From Chryseobacterium ginsenosidimutans (GTDB lineage Bacteria; Bacteroidota; Bacteroidia; Flavobacteriales; Weeksellaceae): a stretch of DNA of 64,000 bases. Both the position numbers and the translations under genes were made by a program. The first letter of the stretch is position 1. Each line of letters opens with the position of its first letter. The stretch covers positions 4,221,001 to 4,285,000 of the forward strand of contig NZ_JAUSXC010000001.1 in assembly GCF_030823405.1 (NCBI RefSeq), read 5' to 3'. The notes beneath the pieces are model-generated. The model worked only from the letters and a program-made list of their open reading frames with translations, had not been told where the DNA came from and did not search any database. Below are positions 42,650 through 51,144 of the stretch, one piece after another.

Positions 42650-44791
42650 TTATTTCTTCAGATTCTGATCAAAATAATCTGTTACTTTCTGCATCAAGTG
42701 CACTCTGTCTTTCCCGATAACATTGTGCGGATGCCCCGGATAAACAAAATAGTCTAACTGTACTCCATTGTCAACCGCAGATTTAATGAATTTTATCGAA
42801 TGCTGCCAAACCACTACATCATCCTGCGCCCCGTGAATCATCAATAATTTGCCTTTCAGATTCTGCACTTTATCCAAAAGGTTTGCAGCAGCATAACCTT
42901 GCGGGTTTTCCTGAGGCATATCCATATATCTTTCACCGTACATGATTTCGTACATGCTCCAATCGATCACAGGGCCTCCTGCAACTCCAACTTTAAAGAC
43001 ATCAGGTTGACGAAGCATAAAACTGGTCGTCATAAACCCTCCAAAACTCCATCCGTGAATTCCCATTTTTTCAGAATCCACATAAGGAAGAGATTTTAAA
43101 TAATCTACCCCTTTCATCTGGTCTTTCATTTCTGTTGTTCCTAAATTTCTGAAAACAGCCTGCTCAAATTTCAATCCACGGTTGGCAGAACCTCTTCCGT
43201 CCATCGTGAAAATGATATATCCGTTTTGGGCCATATATTCATACCAAAGATTTCCTGAACCCGGAAACGTATTTGTAATCAATTGTAAATGCGGTCCGTT
43301 ATACAAATAAACGATTACAGGATATTTTTTGTTAGGATCAAAATTCGTTGGAAGAATTATTTTTCCGTATAAAAGTGTTCCGTCGTCTGCTTTTAAATTT
43401 ACATTCTTAATTTCAGGTCTCTGATAATTTTTTAATGTATTTTCAGAAGTCAGCAGATTATTTGATTTTAATGTATTTGTATTAATAACATTTACTACTC
43501 TCGGTGTATTTGCATTGCTGTAAGAGTCATACAAATAATTTCCGTCGCTGCTTAAAACTCCTGTATGTACTCCTTCTGCATTATCCAGGCGTTGCATTTT
43601 AAAATTCGTCCAGTTGATTCTGTATATATGTTTTTCCAAAGGAGTTTCTTTCGTAGATGTGAAATAAATTTCCTTTTTCTTTTCATTAAAACCTAAAATT
43701 TCAGTTACCAGCCAATCACCTTTTGTAATCTGGGCAATCAATCCTTTTTCTAAACTGTAATGGAATAAATGATTGTAACCTGTTCTCTGACTTTGCCAGA
43801 TAAAGTCTGTATTAGAATTTGGAAAGAACGTTAATGGATGTTGCGGTTCAACATATTTGTCACTTGTTTCTTCAAATAAAGTTTTCACCAAATTTCCTGT
43901 CGCAGCATCATATTGATTCATTTTCATATGATTCTGACCTCTGTTCAGAACGCCTACAAAAATATATTTTGAATCCGGACTCCATGTTACAGCTGTTAAA
44001 TACTGATCTTTTTCGCCTTCAATTTTCAGGAAAGTCGTTGATTGATTTTTAATATTGAAAACTCCCAAAGTCACCTGATGAGATGTTTGCCCTGCCATCG
44101 GATACTTAATATTATGATTCACGGCTGGCGTTACAGACCAATCGATTACAGGATAATCTGCAACCATCGTCTGATCCATTCTGTAAAACGCTACACTTTC
44201 AGAATTTGGAGCAGGGAAAATGCCTGTGTCAATCCCGAATTCATTTCTGTGAACATTTGCTGCTCCGTTTAGGATATTTTCATCAGAATCATTCGTTACA
44301 GCGATTGTTTTTCCGTTTTTATTGATAAATAAGTTATTCTTTACTGTAAAAGCAAAAGTCTGGTTATCTCCGAAAACTTTTACATTAGAGGCTTCCTTAT
44401 CCACTGAAACAGAATTTTTCATTTTCCAGTCGCTTCCCGATTTTTCAACCCAAATCATTTTACCATCTGAATTAAAATAGCCATTAGAATTGCTGATAAA
44501 TTTAATCTGTGGAACAGCTTTTAATGTGTTATCTGCTAGATTTCTATTTAACTGAGTTAAAGATACCAAAGTGTCCTGCTTGTTTGTCTTCAAATCTGTA
44601 ATCAGATATCCACCTTTCACTGCCTGAATATATGATTTGCTATCTGCAGACCATGAAAACTGAGATATATTTTTCACTGCAAGATTGCTTCTTAAGCCGT
44701 TAACAGCTTCCGCCATCGTAAATTTTTGAGTCTGAGCAAATGCTGAACTGCCCAAAACCACCATCAATAAAGAAAACTTATATAATTTCAT
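42650..44791 (-). CDS. S9 family dipeptidyl peptidase IV-like serine peptidase
   Basis: 713 residues. Signal peptide (cut near SAFAQ), an N-terminal beta-propeller with WD-like motifs (FSWSADSKSYIQ, TWSPDSKYIFVG) and a C-terminal alpha/beta hydrolase domain. Catalytic Ser582 lies in GWSFGGFMT, the Asp in GAQDDVVVW and the His in PGHPHNV. It releases X-Pro or X-Ala dipeptides in the periplasm (DPP IV family). The acyltransferase gene follows 15 bp after its stop on the same strand. Confidence 0.95.
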   Translation of the reverse strand: MKLYKFSLLMVVLGSSAFAQTQKFTMAEAVNGLRSNLAVKNISQFSWSADSKSYIQAVKGGYLITDLKTNKQDTLVSLTQLNRNLADNTLKAVPQIKFISNSNGYFNSDGKMIWVEKSGSDWKMKNSVSVDKEASNVKVFGDNQTFAFTVKNNLFINKNGKTIAVTNDSDENILNGAANVHRNEFGIDTGIFPAPNSESVAFYRMDQTMVADYPVIDWSVTPAVNHNIKYPMAGQTSHQVTLGVFNIKNQSTTFLKIEGEKDQYLTAVTWSPDSKYIFVGVLNRGQNHMKMNQYDAATGNLVKTLFEETSDKYVEPQHPLTFFPNSNTDFIWQSQRTGYNHLFHYSLEKGLIAQITKGDWLVTEILGFNEKKKEIYFTSTKETPLEKHIYRINWTNFKMQRLDNAEGVHTGVLSSDGNYLYDSYSNANTPRVVNVINTNTLKSNNLLTSENTLKNYQRPEIKNVNLKADDGTLLYGKIILPTNFDPNKKYPVIVYLYNGPHLQLITNTFPGSGNLWYEYMAQNGYIIFTMDGRGSANRGLKFEQAVFRNLGTTEMKDQMKGVDYLKSLPYVDSEKMGIHGWSFGGFMTTSFMLRQPDVFKVGVAGGPVIDWSMYEIMYGERYMDMPQENPQGYAAANLLDKVQNLKGKLLMIHGAQDDVVVWQHSIKFIKSAVDNGVQLDYFVYPGHPHNVIGKDRVHLMQKVTDYFDQNLKK

Positions 44792-44810
44792 CGTAAAAAA
44801 TTGAATCTGT

Positions 44811-44818
44811 CAAAAATA
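44811..44818 (-). promoter_or_regulatory. -7 box of the DPP-IV-like gene
   Basis: TATTTTTG on the minus strand, 19 bp before the ATG. Confidence 0.6.
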
Positions 44819-44934
44819 AGAAATAAAAACCATCCGTTAAGAAATGTTAAAATAAAAGATTTGTAAAAATAAGAGTATTGCTTTGATGAATTCTAGTTCT
44901 TAATTTAATATTTCTGCTTTGGAAACAAGGTTTT

Positions 44935-45018
44935 AGCCCAGATAGTAACGGTTACCCCGCAACAAGTGCAGGACCATGCACTGGAGTGAGGAGTATGAGT
45001 GGATAGCTGGAAATAGCT
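44935..45018 (+). repeat. Structured dispersed repeat, copy A
   Basis: An 84-nt element in the gene-free stretch 44792-45182. Outer pairings are AGC (44935-44937) with GCT (45016-45018) and CCAG (44938-44941) with CTGG (45007-45010), leaving a 5-nt bulge; the middle holds a hairpin AGTGCA (44965) / TGCACT (44977). It shares AACGGTTACCCCGC and GAGGAGTATGAGTG with an inverted copy at 63557-63647. Function unknown; no T-run follows it. The rest of the gap holds the DPP and YceI promoters. Confidence 0.8.
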
Positions 45019-45143
45019 TTTGAAAAAATTATAAATGATAAAATAATTAGGATTTCCCTTTATTAAAATGACAACAATTATAAAAAATTAATGCAAATAT
45101 TATTTCTTATCCTACGTCAATGACTTGTACCTGCACTTTGATC

Positions 45144-45151
45144 TAAATTTG
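45144..45151 (+). promoter_or_regulatory. Promoter of the YceI gene
   Basis: TAAATTTG with TTG at 45125-45127 (16-bp spacer), 31 bp before the ATG. Confidence 0.7.
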
Positions 45152-45182
45152 CATCATAAATAACAATAAAAAACATATTACA

Positions 45183-45695
45183 ATGGCTACAAAATGGAAC
45201 TTAGACCCAGCGCACAGTGAACTTACTTTCAAAGTAAAACACATGATGATTTCTAACATTAAAGGAAACTTCACAAATTTCACTGCGGAAATCGAAGCTG
45301 AAGATGATACTTTTGCAAACGCTAAAACGACAGCGACGATCCAAACAGATTCTATTTCTACACACAATACAGACAGAGATAACCACTTGAAGTCTGCAGA
45401 ATTCTTTAATGCTGAAGCCAATCCTACGATTACTTTTGAATCTTCTGCATTGAATAACGAAGTAACAGGAAATCTTACAATCAACGGTATTACAAAACCT
45501 GTAACTCTTGATGTAGATTTCAACGGAATCAACGTAGACCCTTGGGGAAATACAAAAGCTGGTTTCTCTTTTGAAGGTAAAATCAACAGAAAAGATTTCG
45601 GATTAAACTGGAATGCAGCTCTTGAAGCAGGAGGTGTAATGGTAAGTGAAGAAGTGAAATTGGCAGGAGAATTACAGTTCGTAAAACAAGCATAA
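45183..45695 (+). CDS. YceI family protein
   Basis: 170 residues. Whole-length YceI lipocalin-like domain: KWNLDPAHSELTFKVKHMMISNIKGNF at the N-terminus (in part), DRDNHLKSAEFFNAEANPTITF in the middle and FGLNWNAALEAGGVMVSEEVKL at the end. The family binds polyisoprenoids or amphiphiles. There is no signal peptide, so this is a cytosolic form, unlike E. coli YceI. Strong hairpin downstream. Confidence 0.95.
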   Translation: MATKWNLDPAHSELTFKVKHMMISNIKGNFTNFTAEIEAEDDTFANAKTTATIQTDSISTHNTDRDNHLKSAEFFNAEANPTITFESSALNNEVTGNLTINGITKPVTLDVDFNGINVDPWGNTKAGFSFEGKINRKDFGLNWNAALEAGGVMVSEEVKLAGELQFVKQA

Positions 45696-45712
45696 TTTTT
45701 TAACAAACATTG

Positions 45713-45751
45713 TAAGAGGTTCAAGGATTTTCTAAAACCTTGAACCTCTTA
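45713..45751 (+). terminator. Terminator of the YceI gene
   Basis: TAAGAGGTTCAAGG pairs with CCTTGAACCTCTTA, a 14-bp perfect stem, followed by a T-run. Confidence 0.93.
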
Positions 45752-45774
45752 TTTTTTTATAATCTTCAATAAAA

Positions 45775-46602
45775 ATGAACCTCAGCGATTTACAAAATAT
45801 AAGCGAAAATTTTGGGAATACTCAAAGAATGCCTGTCTTATTTTTGGGACACGGTTCGCCTATGAATGCTATTGAAGAAAATCAGTTTGTACAGGGATTC
45901 CGAAAAGCGGCGACTGAAATTCCAAAACCTAATGCCATTTTGTGTATTTCTGCGCATTGGTTTACTGACGGAACCAAAGTAACCGCGATGGATATGCCGA
46001 AAACAATTCATGATTTTGGAGGTTTTCCACAAGCTCTGTTTGATGTTCAGTATCCTGCACCTGGAAATCCTGAACTGGCAAGAGAAACTGCCGAACTTTT
46101 ATCACCTGTTTTGGTTGAGGAAGATCATAATTGGGGTTTGGATCACGGCGCTTGGTCGGTAATAAAACACATGTATCCTGAAGCAGATATTCCTGTGGTT
46201 CAGATGAGTATAGATTATACTAAACCTCCCCAATATCATTTTGATTTAGCCAAAAGATTACATAAACTCCGCGAAAAAGGTATTTTAATTATCGGAAGCG
46301 GAAATATTGTTCACAACCTAAGACTGATTGACTGGAGAAATATTAACACAGTCGGAGCCGGATGGGATTGGGCAATTGAAGCTCGTGAAAAAACCAACAA
46401 CTGGCTTTTGGACGGAAATTTTCAAAATGTAATTGATTATCAAAAACAGGGAACTTCTCTGCAATATGCAGTTCCAAGTCCTGATCATTATCTGCCGTTG
46501 ATCTATACTTTAGGTTTAAAAGATAAATCTGAAAACCTTGTTTTATTTAATGATGAATTGATTGCCGGATCGTTGAGAATGACAAGTGTAAGGATTGGTT
46601 AA
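45775..46602 (+). CDS. ygiD: 4,5-DOPA dioxygenase extradiol family protein
   Basis: 275 residues, LigB-type ring-opening dioxygenase family. Motifs: LFLGHGSPMNAIE (metal His), ISAHWFTDG (second His), WGLDHGAWSVI and GSGNIVHNLR. In E. coli YgiD converts L-DOPA to betalamic acid precursors in vitro; the natural substrate here is not known. It follows YceI after a strong terminator, so it likely has its own promoter. Confidence 0.92.
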   Translation: MNLSDLQNISENFGNTQRMPVLFLGHGSPMNAIEENQFVQGFRKAATEIPKPNAILCISAHWFTDGTKVTAMDMPKTIHDFGGFPQALFDVQYPAPGNPELARETAELLSPVLVEEDHNWGLDHGAWSVIKHMYPEADIPVVQMSIDYTKPPQYHFDLAKRLHKLREKGILIIGSGNIVHNLRLIDWRNINTVGAGWDWAIEAREKTNNWLLDGNFQNVIDYQKQGTSLQYAVPSPDHYLPLIYTLGLKDKSENLVLFNDELIAGSLRMTSVRIG

Positions 46603-46604
46603 AC

Positions 46605-46629
46605 AAAAACCGGAAGATAAATCCTCCGG
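46605..46629 (-). terminator. Terminator of the cystatin-like gene
   Basis: CCGGAAGAT / ATCCTCCGG stem (one mismatch) with a U-tract on the minus transcript. Confidence 0.75.
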
Positions 46630-46653
46630 CTATTCTGAATAAGTCTATTCTAA

Positions 46654-46923
46654 TTAAATTCTAGTAATAGAAACAACATACGGAGTGCCTTCTATTGGGC
46701 TATAGATTTCCACAATTGCTTCCCAAATCACTTCTGAAGGCGGCATAGAAGCTGTACATTTAAAACGGTAATTGATACCATTTACAACTTGCGTAGATAC
46801 TGAATTGGGTGTATATTTTACTCCAACAAATCCTCTCATTGCTTCATCAAATACTTTTTGATCTTCTTGTGTAAGCGGGTGATACGCTGTCCAGCCACCT
46901 AATAATAACTCTTGTGTTGACAT
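46654..46923 (-). CDS. Cystatin-like small protein
   Basis: 89 residues, no signal peptide. It follows the cystatin/stefin plan: Gly9-Gly10 near the N-terminus (the GG before the first strand), a helix (about 17-33), QVVNG at 45-49 (the QxVxG first hairpin loop that enters the papain active-site cleft) and NYRFKCTA after it, then VEIYSPIEGTPY at 71-82 in the place of the cystatin second hairpin (PW-G). It lacks the paired disulfides of secreted cystatins (only Cys56), like stefins. Likely an inhibitor or relative of a papain-type protease inhibitor; unproven. Leader is about 160 nt. Confidence 0.7.
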   Translation of the reverse strand: MSTQELLLGGWTAYHPLTQEDQKVFDEAMRGFVGVKYTPNSVSTQVVNGINYRFKCTASMPPSEVIWEAIVEIYSPIEGTPYVVSITRI

Positions 46924-47091
46924 AATACTTTATTCCTACTCTTTTGGCCTTTCGGATTTACGCCCCGTTTATAAATGGTTTCTGGACTCCATGGTTATAG
47001 TTTTTTTTAATACAGATTGTTGAAGGAATATTGAAAATAGTTGATATTATCAATCTACCGTTTAACAAAAAGTATCGTTGTGATCACATGA

Positions 47092-47099
47092 CAAAGTTA
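47092..47099 (-). promoter_or_regulatory. Possible -7 box of the cystatin-like gene
   Basis: TAACTTTG on the minus strand in the 301-bp gap 46924-47224, about 170 bp before the ATG; no clear TTG at the usual distance. The remaining gap holds no gene that I can see. Confidence 0.4.
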
Positions 47100-47224
47100 T
47101 TATAGATAACATGAATATTTTAGCGTATATATACCAATTTTTCACCTTAGTAGAAACACTTACTCAATAGTCATTTTTATCAGAGATTATTACTTTGTTC
47201 TTTCAATGATTTTTAGTTGAAATC

Positions 47225-48721
47225 TTACTGAACAGCCTGCAAAACATTAATATTTCCGTATCCGTACTCTGAATTCGGACTTGGATAATACGTTGCCGAC
47301 TGTCTCATTTTATTCAAAACCTGATCTCTTGTCCAGGATGGATTTTTGGACCAGACCAAAGCTGCAATTCCTGCTGTAGAAGCAGTTGCTACAGAAGATC
47401 CACCAACATAATCTGTCTGTCCGTTATAATAACTCAACACCGGAATATTATTTTCTGAAGCTCTTTCCATCTGATACGTAAAATCTATTTCAGAACCGGA
47501 ATGGCAAACGTCGCATTTTTGATTGGAAGTATTTTCTTTAACACCCGTTATTGCCTGCGCTTCCGGCATCCATGCAGGGAAAATTACCCCTACGAAAGTC
47601 GTAAAACTTGTTGAAGTCCCTCCTGCACAGAAAATTAATTTCCCTTTCGAATACGCATATTTAACACCATCTTCAATTTTTCCGACAGAGAAAATGTGTC
47701 CCATTGACATGGAAATGATTTTAACGTTATTGTTATTTCCCAGTTCTGTAAAAGCGATTTTCACCCCGTTTTGTTCGTGATAACCGTCCAACACTACATT
47801 TGAAGCGGCTCTGTACGTCACCAGATTCGCATTATAAGCCACACCAACAGGCTGCCCCTGATTATTTCTTGGTGCTGCCATTGTCGAAGCCATGCTTGTT
47901 CCGTGTCCGCATTTATCGGCAGAACCGTCATAGCCTGTACTCCACGGCCAAACTGAATCTACATACACTCCGTTTTTGCTGATTGTTCTTCCGGATGAAA
48001 GTCCGTTATTAAAACTGCTTCCTAACAAACTTTGTTCAGGAGAAACCCCGCTATCAATTACTCCGATTGTAATTCCGGCTCCCGTGCTGTAACTCCAGGC
48101 ATTAATAATATTATGTTTTGTGAATGACCAAGGTGCTTTTGCATTTGGGGTTACTGTTGTATAATCTGTTGTACTCAAAGCCGTAGATTCAAAACCGCAG
48201 CCTGAAGAACTTCCGCTGGATTTTGCTGTTCCGTTTAACTTATTTTCATTTTCAAAATAATGATAATCTGCAGGTTCCAGATAACGGATATTTTTCATTT
48301 TTCGGAGTGCAATTACAGTTTCCTGTTTTTCAATAGCAACATCAATCTGATTTAAATATTGATCTGAAGACAATAAAATTCTTTCAGTTTTTCCTTCATA
48401 TTTTTTAATCAAATCTAAAATTTCATTTTCAATCGATTTACTTTCAGGATCTAAGTTTCTGTCAAAAGAAGATCCGAATCCTATAGAAGCGATCTTATTT
48501 CCCTGAAAGATTCCACTCCACACAAAATGATCTGAAGATTGGTTCCAGGAAAACCTGCCTTTCGTTTTGATGGTTTCGTTAATTTTTTCATTGATTTGTT
48601 TTGCCGTCAAAGGATCTTTCTGACTGACTTCAATGTTGTACGAATTATTTTGAAGGTCGTCTCTGTTACATGCTGTGAAAACAAAAAACAGCATGAGTAA
48701 ATAAAACACATGATTTTTCAT
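47225..48721 (-). CDS. S8 family (subtilisin-like) serine peptidase, lipoprotein
   Basis: 498 residues. Lipoprotein signal ending in FTAC (Cys18), a propeptide-like region (about 30-155) and the peptidase domain (about 200-498). Catalytic triad: Asp223 (GVIDSGVS), His273 (GHGTSMAS) and Ser443 (GGSSVATAS). The oxyanion-hole position, normally the Asn of AAGN, reads FCAGGTS (about 364-370), so the Asn is missing. A CDVC pair sits at 403-406. Probably surface or periplasmic. The cystatin-like gene lies downstream on the same strand after 301 bp. Confidence 0.9.
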   Translation of the reverse strand: MKNHVFYLLMLFFVFTACNRDDLQNNSYNIEVSQKDPLTAKQINEKINETIKTKGRFSWNQSSDHFVWSGIFQGNKIASIGFGSSFDRNLDPESKSIENEILDLIKKYEGKTERILLSSDQYLNQIDVAIEKQETVIALRKMKNIRYLEPADYHYFENENKLNGTAKSSGSSSGCGFESTALSTTDYTTVTPNAKAPWSFTKHNIINAWSYSTGAGITIGVIDSGVSPEQSLLGSSFNNGLSSGRTISKNGVYVDSVWPWSTGYDGSADKCGHGTSMASTMAAPRNNQGQPVGVAYNANLVTYRAASNVVLDGYHEQNGVKIAFTELGNNNNVKIISMSMGHIFSVGKIEDGVKYAYSKGKLIFCAGGTSTSFTTFVGVIFPAWMPEAQAITGVKENTSNQKCDVCHSGSEIDFTYQMERASENNIPVLSYYNGQTDYVGGSSVATASTAGIAALVWSKNPSWTRDQVLNKMRQSATYYPSPNSEYGYGNINVLQAVQ

Positions 48722-48836
48722 ATAAAATAATATTTGATTGGTAAAACCAAGATATCACTTTACATTGAATTACAGATATTTAAAATTTAATTTGTGTTTA
48801 ATTTTGTTATGCTTAAAATAAGATTTAAATACTTAT

Positions 48837-49283
48837 TTATATTAGTTTTTCATAGCAGACGCTTTTATCAATTCCGATATATTGTCCGTAATTGGGTATT
48901 CTGTAATAGCCACTTTTCTCATAAACAGAAAGTGCTTCATTTTGCTCCAATGAGCTTTCCAGAACAGTTTTTTTGTAACCTGATTCTTTTGCCCAGTTTT
49001 CCAATTCTTTTACAATTGCTGTTGCCAGACCTCTCTTTCTGAAATTGAGATTTGTAAACATTCTTTTGATTTCAACAGTATCATCTTCAAACTTTTTGAA
49101 AGCACCACAAGCTGCAGGAATTTCATCAATATAAATGATAATGCAGTTTTTAATCATATCAATTTTATTGAACTGATCGTAAAAAGCATGGTCATCACCA
49201 TTACGTATCGCCAAATCAGCGTCTAAAAGTTTTACTAAATGCTGAAAATCTTTATTTGAAGAGTCTGTTCTTATGATTGTCAT
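48837..49283 (-). CDS. GNAT family N-acetyltransferase
   Basis: 148 residues, single GNAT domain. The acetyl-CoA-binding motif A is FRKRGLATAIVKELENWAKE (R/QxxGxG/A form RKRGLA), preceded by strand VEIKRMFTNLN and followed by the C-terminal VYEKSGYYRIPNYGQYIG. Substrate unknown. Stands alone between the subtilase and hutH. Confidence 0.9.
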   Translation of the reverse strand: MTIIRTDSSNKDFQHLVKLLDADLAIRNGDDHAFYDQFNKIDMIKNCIIIYIDEIPAACGAFKKFEDDTVEIKRMFTNLNFRKRGLATAIVKELENWAKESGYKKTVLESSLEQNEALSVYEKSGYYRIPNYGQYIGIDKSVCYEKLI

Positions 49284-49365
49284 TTAATTGTTTTTTCTTT
49301 TACTAAATTAATAATTTTGATACTCTTACAATTGAATAAGGCACTTGCTCAGTGGAAAAATAAAA

Positions 49366-49391
49366 AAAGCTTCCATTTTCAGGAAGCTCTT
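49366..49391 (-). terminator. Terminator of hutH
   Basis: AGCTTCC / GGAAGCT stem with an A-run on its left, giving a U-tract on the minus transcript; directly after the hutH stop. Confidence 0.8.
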
Positions 49392-49410
49392 CATATTATT
49401 CAATTAAAAA

Positions 49411-50898
49411 TTAATTGACAACAAACTTTCTTTCGTTAATCAGTTCTGCAATTGCCAACATATCTTTACCTATTAATCGATCTTCTTCAAGTTTTGCTAC
49501 TTTAGAACGAAGAATTGCATAGTTTTCTTCAATAATTTTTGAACATTTTGCAGGTCTTCTGAATTCTAAACCTTGCGCTGCAAACATCAATTCAACGGAT
49601 AAAATATTCACCAGATTCCCAAGAACCTGATTAAATTTTCTACCGGAAATACTTCCCATAGAAACATGATCTTCCTGCCCTAAGCTCGTTGGAATAGAAT
49701 CTGCCGAAGCCGGGAAACACAATGTTTTATTTTCTGTAACCAAGGCCGCAGAAGTGTATTGAGGAATCATAAATCCTGAATTTAATCCTGAGCTTTCCGT
49801 TAATAATCTCGGTAAACCATATTTTCCTTCCAGTAATAAATAACTTCTTCTGTCCGAAATATTTCCTAATTCTGCTGCAGCCAAAGTGGCGTAATCTAAA
49901 GGCATTGCCAATAATTGACCGTGGAAATTTCCTCCAGAAATAGATTCTTCAGCACTTAAAACAATCGGATTGTCTGTTACTGAATTTAATTCCGTTTCAG
50001 CCAGCATTTTAAGATGTTCAAAAGCATTTCTGCTCGCTCCGTGAACCTGGGGAACACATCTCATCGAATAAGGATCCTGCACTCTCTCACAATCTTCGTG
50101 AGCTTTCATATTTTCTGAACCTTTTAAAAATTTCAGCATTCTGGCTGCTACTTTTTTACTCCCTTCGAATGGTCTGATATCATGAAGTTCTTTTTTAAAT
50201 GGACTCGCAGATCCTCTGTACGCTTCAAGACTCATCGCTGCCGTCATATCCGCCAGATCCAATAAATATTCAAATTTCTCCAACCCTTTTATAGCGTGGG
50301 AAAGGATAAACTGAGTTCCGTTAATTAATCCTAATCCTTCTTTCGGACCTAAAGTTAACGGCTCAAGATTATTTTTCTCTAATACTTCAGCAGTTTCGAA
50401 AATCTCATTTCCAACCCAAACCTGGCCCAAACCTAAAAGTGGCAACACTAAATGAGCCAAAGGTGCTAAATCTCCTGAAGCACCCACAGAACCCTGCTCC
50501 GGAACAACAGGAATAATATCTTTTTCCAACATTAAAATCAATCTCTCGATTACTTCCAAAGAAACTCCCGAAAATCCTTTTGACAAAGCATGAACTTTCG
50601 CAATGATCATGATTTTAGAAAATTCTTTATCAATTGGTTTTCCTACACCTACTGCGTGGGAAATAATTAAATTATATTGTAAAAGCGCTGTTTCGTCAGC
50701 AGAAATTTTGGTATCACAAAGTGGACCAAAACCTGTATTAATCCCATAAACACATCTGTCTGACTCTACAATTTCCTGAACATTTCTCTGAGATTTTAAA
50801 ATCTGTTCTTTTGCTGCTTTATTAAGTTTAGCTTTATTTGGAGTTTTACAGATCTCCAAAACATCATGGAAACTGAAAACATCTACACCGTATATCAT
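49411..50898 (-). CDS. hutH: Histidine ammonia-lyase
   Basis: 495 residues. Deaminates histidine to urocanate. The MIO cofactor triad Ala140-Ser141-Gly142 lies in GSVGASGDLAPLAHL, and YGINTGFGPL (51-60) carries the catalytic Tyr. Length is normal. Genes for urocanase, imidazolonepropionase and formimidoylglutamase are not in the window, so the pathway is either split or incomplete here. Near-consensus promoter TAATTTTA at 50915-50922. Aromatic ammonia-lyase relatives share these motifs, so histidine specificity is inferred. Confidence 0.9.
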   Translation of the reverse strand: MIYGVDVFSFHDVLEICKTPNKAKLNKAAKEQILKSQRNVQEIVESDRCVYGINTGFGPLCDTKISADETALLQYNLIISHAVGVGKPIDKEFSKIMIIAKVHALSKGFSGVSLEVIERLILMLEKDIIPVVPEQGSVGASGDLAPLAHLVLPLLGLGQVWVGNEIFETAEVLEKNNLEPLTLGPKEGLGLINGTQFILSHAIKGLEKFEYLLDLADMTAAMSLEAYRGSASPFKKELHDIRPFEGSKKVAARMLKFLKGSENMKAHEDCERVQDPYSMRCVPQVHGASRNAFEHLKMLAETELNSVTDNPIVLSAEESISGGNFHGQLLAMPLDYATLAAAELGNISDRRSYLLLEGKYGLPRLLTESSGLNSGFMIPQYTSAALVTENKTLCFPASADSIPTSLGQEDHVSMGSISGRKFNQVLGNLVNILSVELMFAAQGLEFRRPAKCSKIIEENYAILRSKVAKLEEDRLIGKDMLAIAELINERKFVVN

Positions 50899-51089
50899 TC
50901 TTAAAAATTTGTCTTAAAATTACACATTTAACAATAATTGGAAAAGCTAATTTTTTAGTATCTGCATTTTCTGAAAACAAGCAAATTAAAAAAATCATAA
51001 AATTCTATAAATAGGATTATTTCAACTTTCCGATAAGTGGATATATTGCGATACTAAAGGATAAAATTTAATTTTAACATACATTATGG

Positions 51090-51118
51090 AGCTGTAGCAT
51101 ATCTGCAGCTTTTTTTAT
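51090..51118 (+). terminator. Orphan terminator upstream of uvrC
   Basis: AGCTGTAG region pairs with CTGCAGCT (one G-T pair) and is followed by a seven-T run on the plus strand. No plus-strand gene precedes it for over 4 kb, and the uvrC promoter lies after it. Confidence 0.75.
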
Positions 51119-51132
51119 GCCTTTAAATTCCG

Positions 51133-51140
51133 TAATTTTG
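51133..51140 (+). promoter_or_regulatory. -7 box of uvrC, four bases from the ATG
   Basis: TAATTTTG ends 4 bp before the uvrC start, the same spacing as at sbcD. Confidence 0.5.
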
Positions 51141-51144
51141 TTAT

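Noticed and set aside
44935..45018. tRNA, tmRNA or known riboswitch
   Set aside because: No cloverleaf, no anticodon arm or T-loop sequence and no expression platform; it is better described as a dispersed structured repeat.
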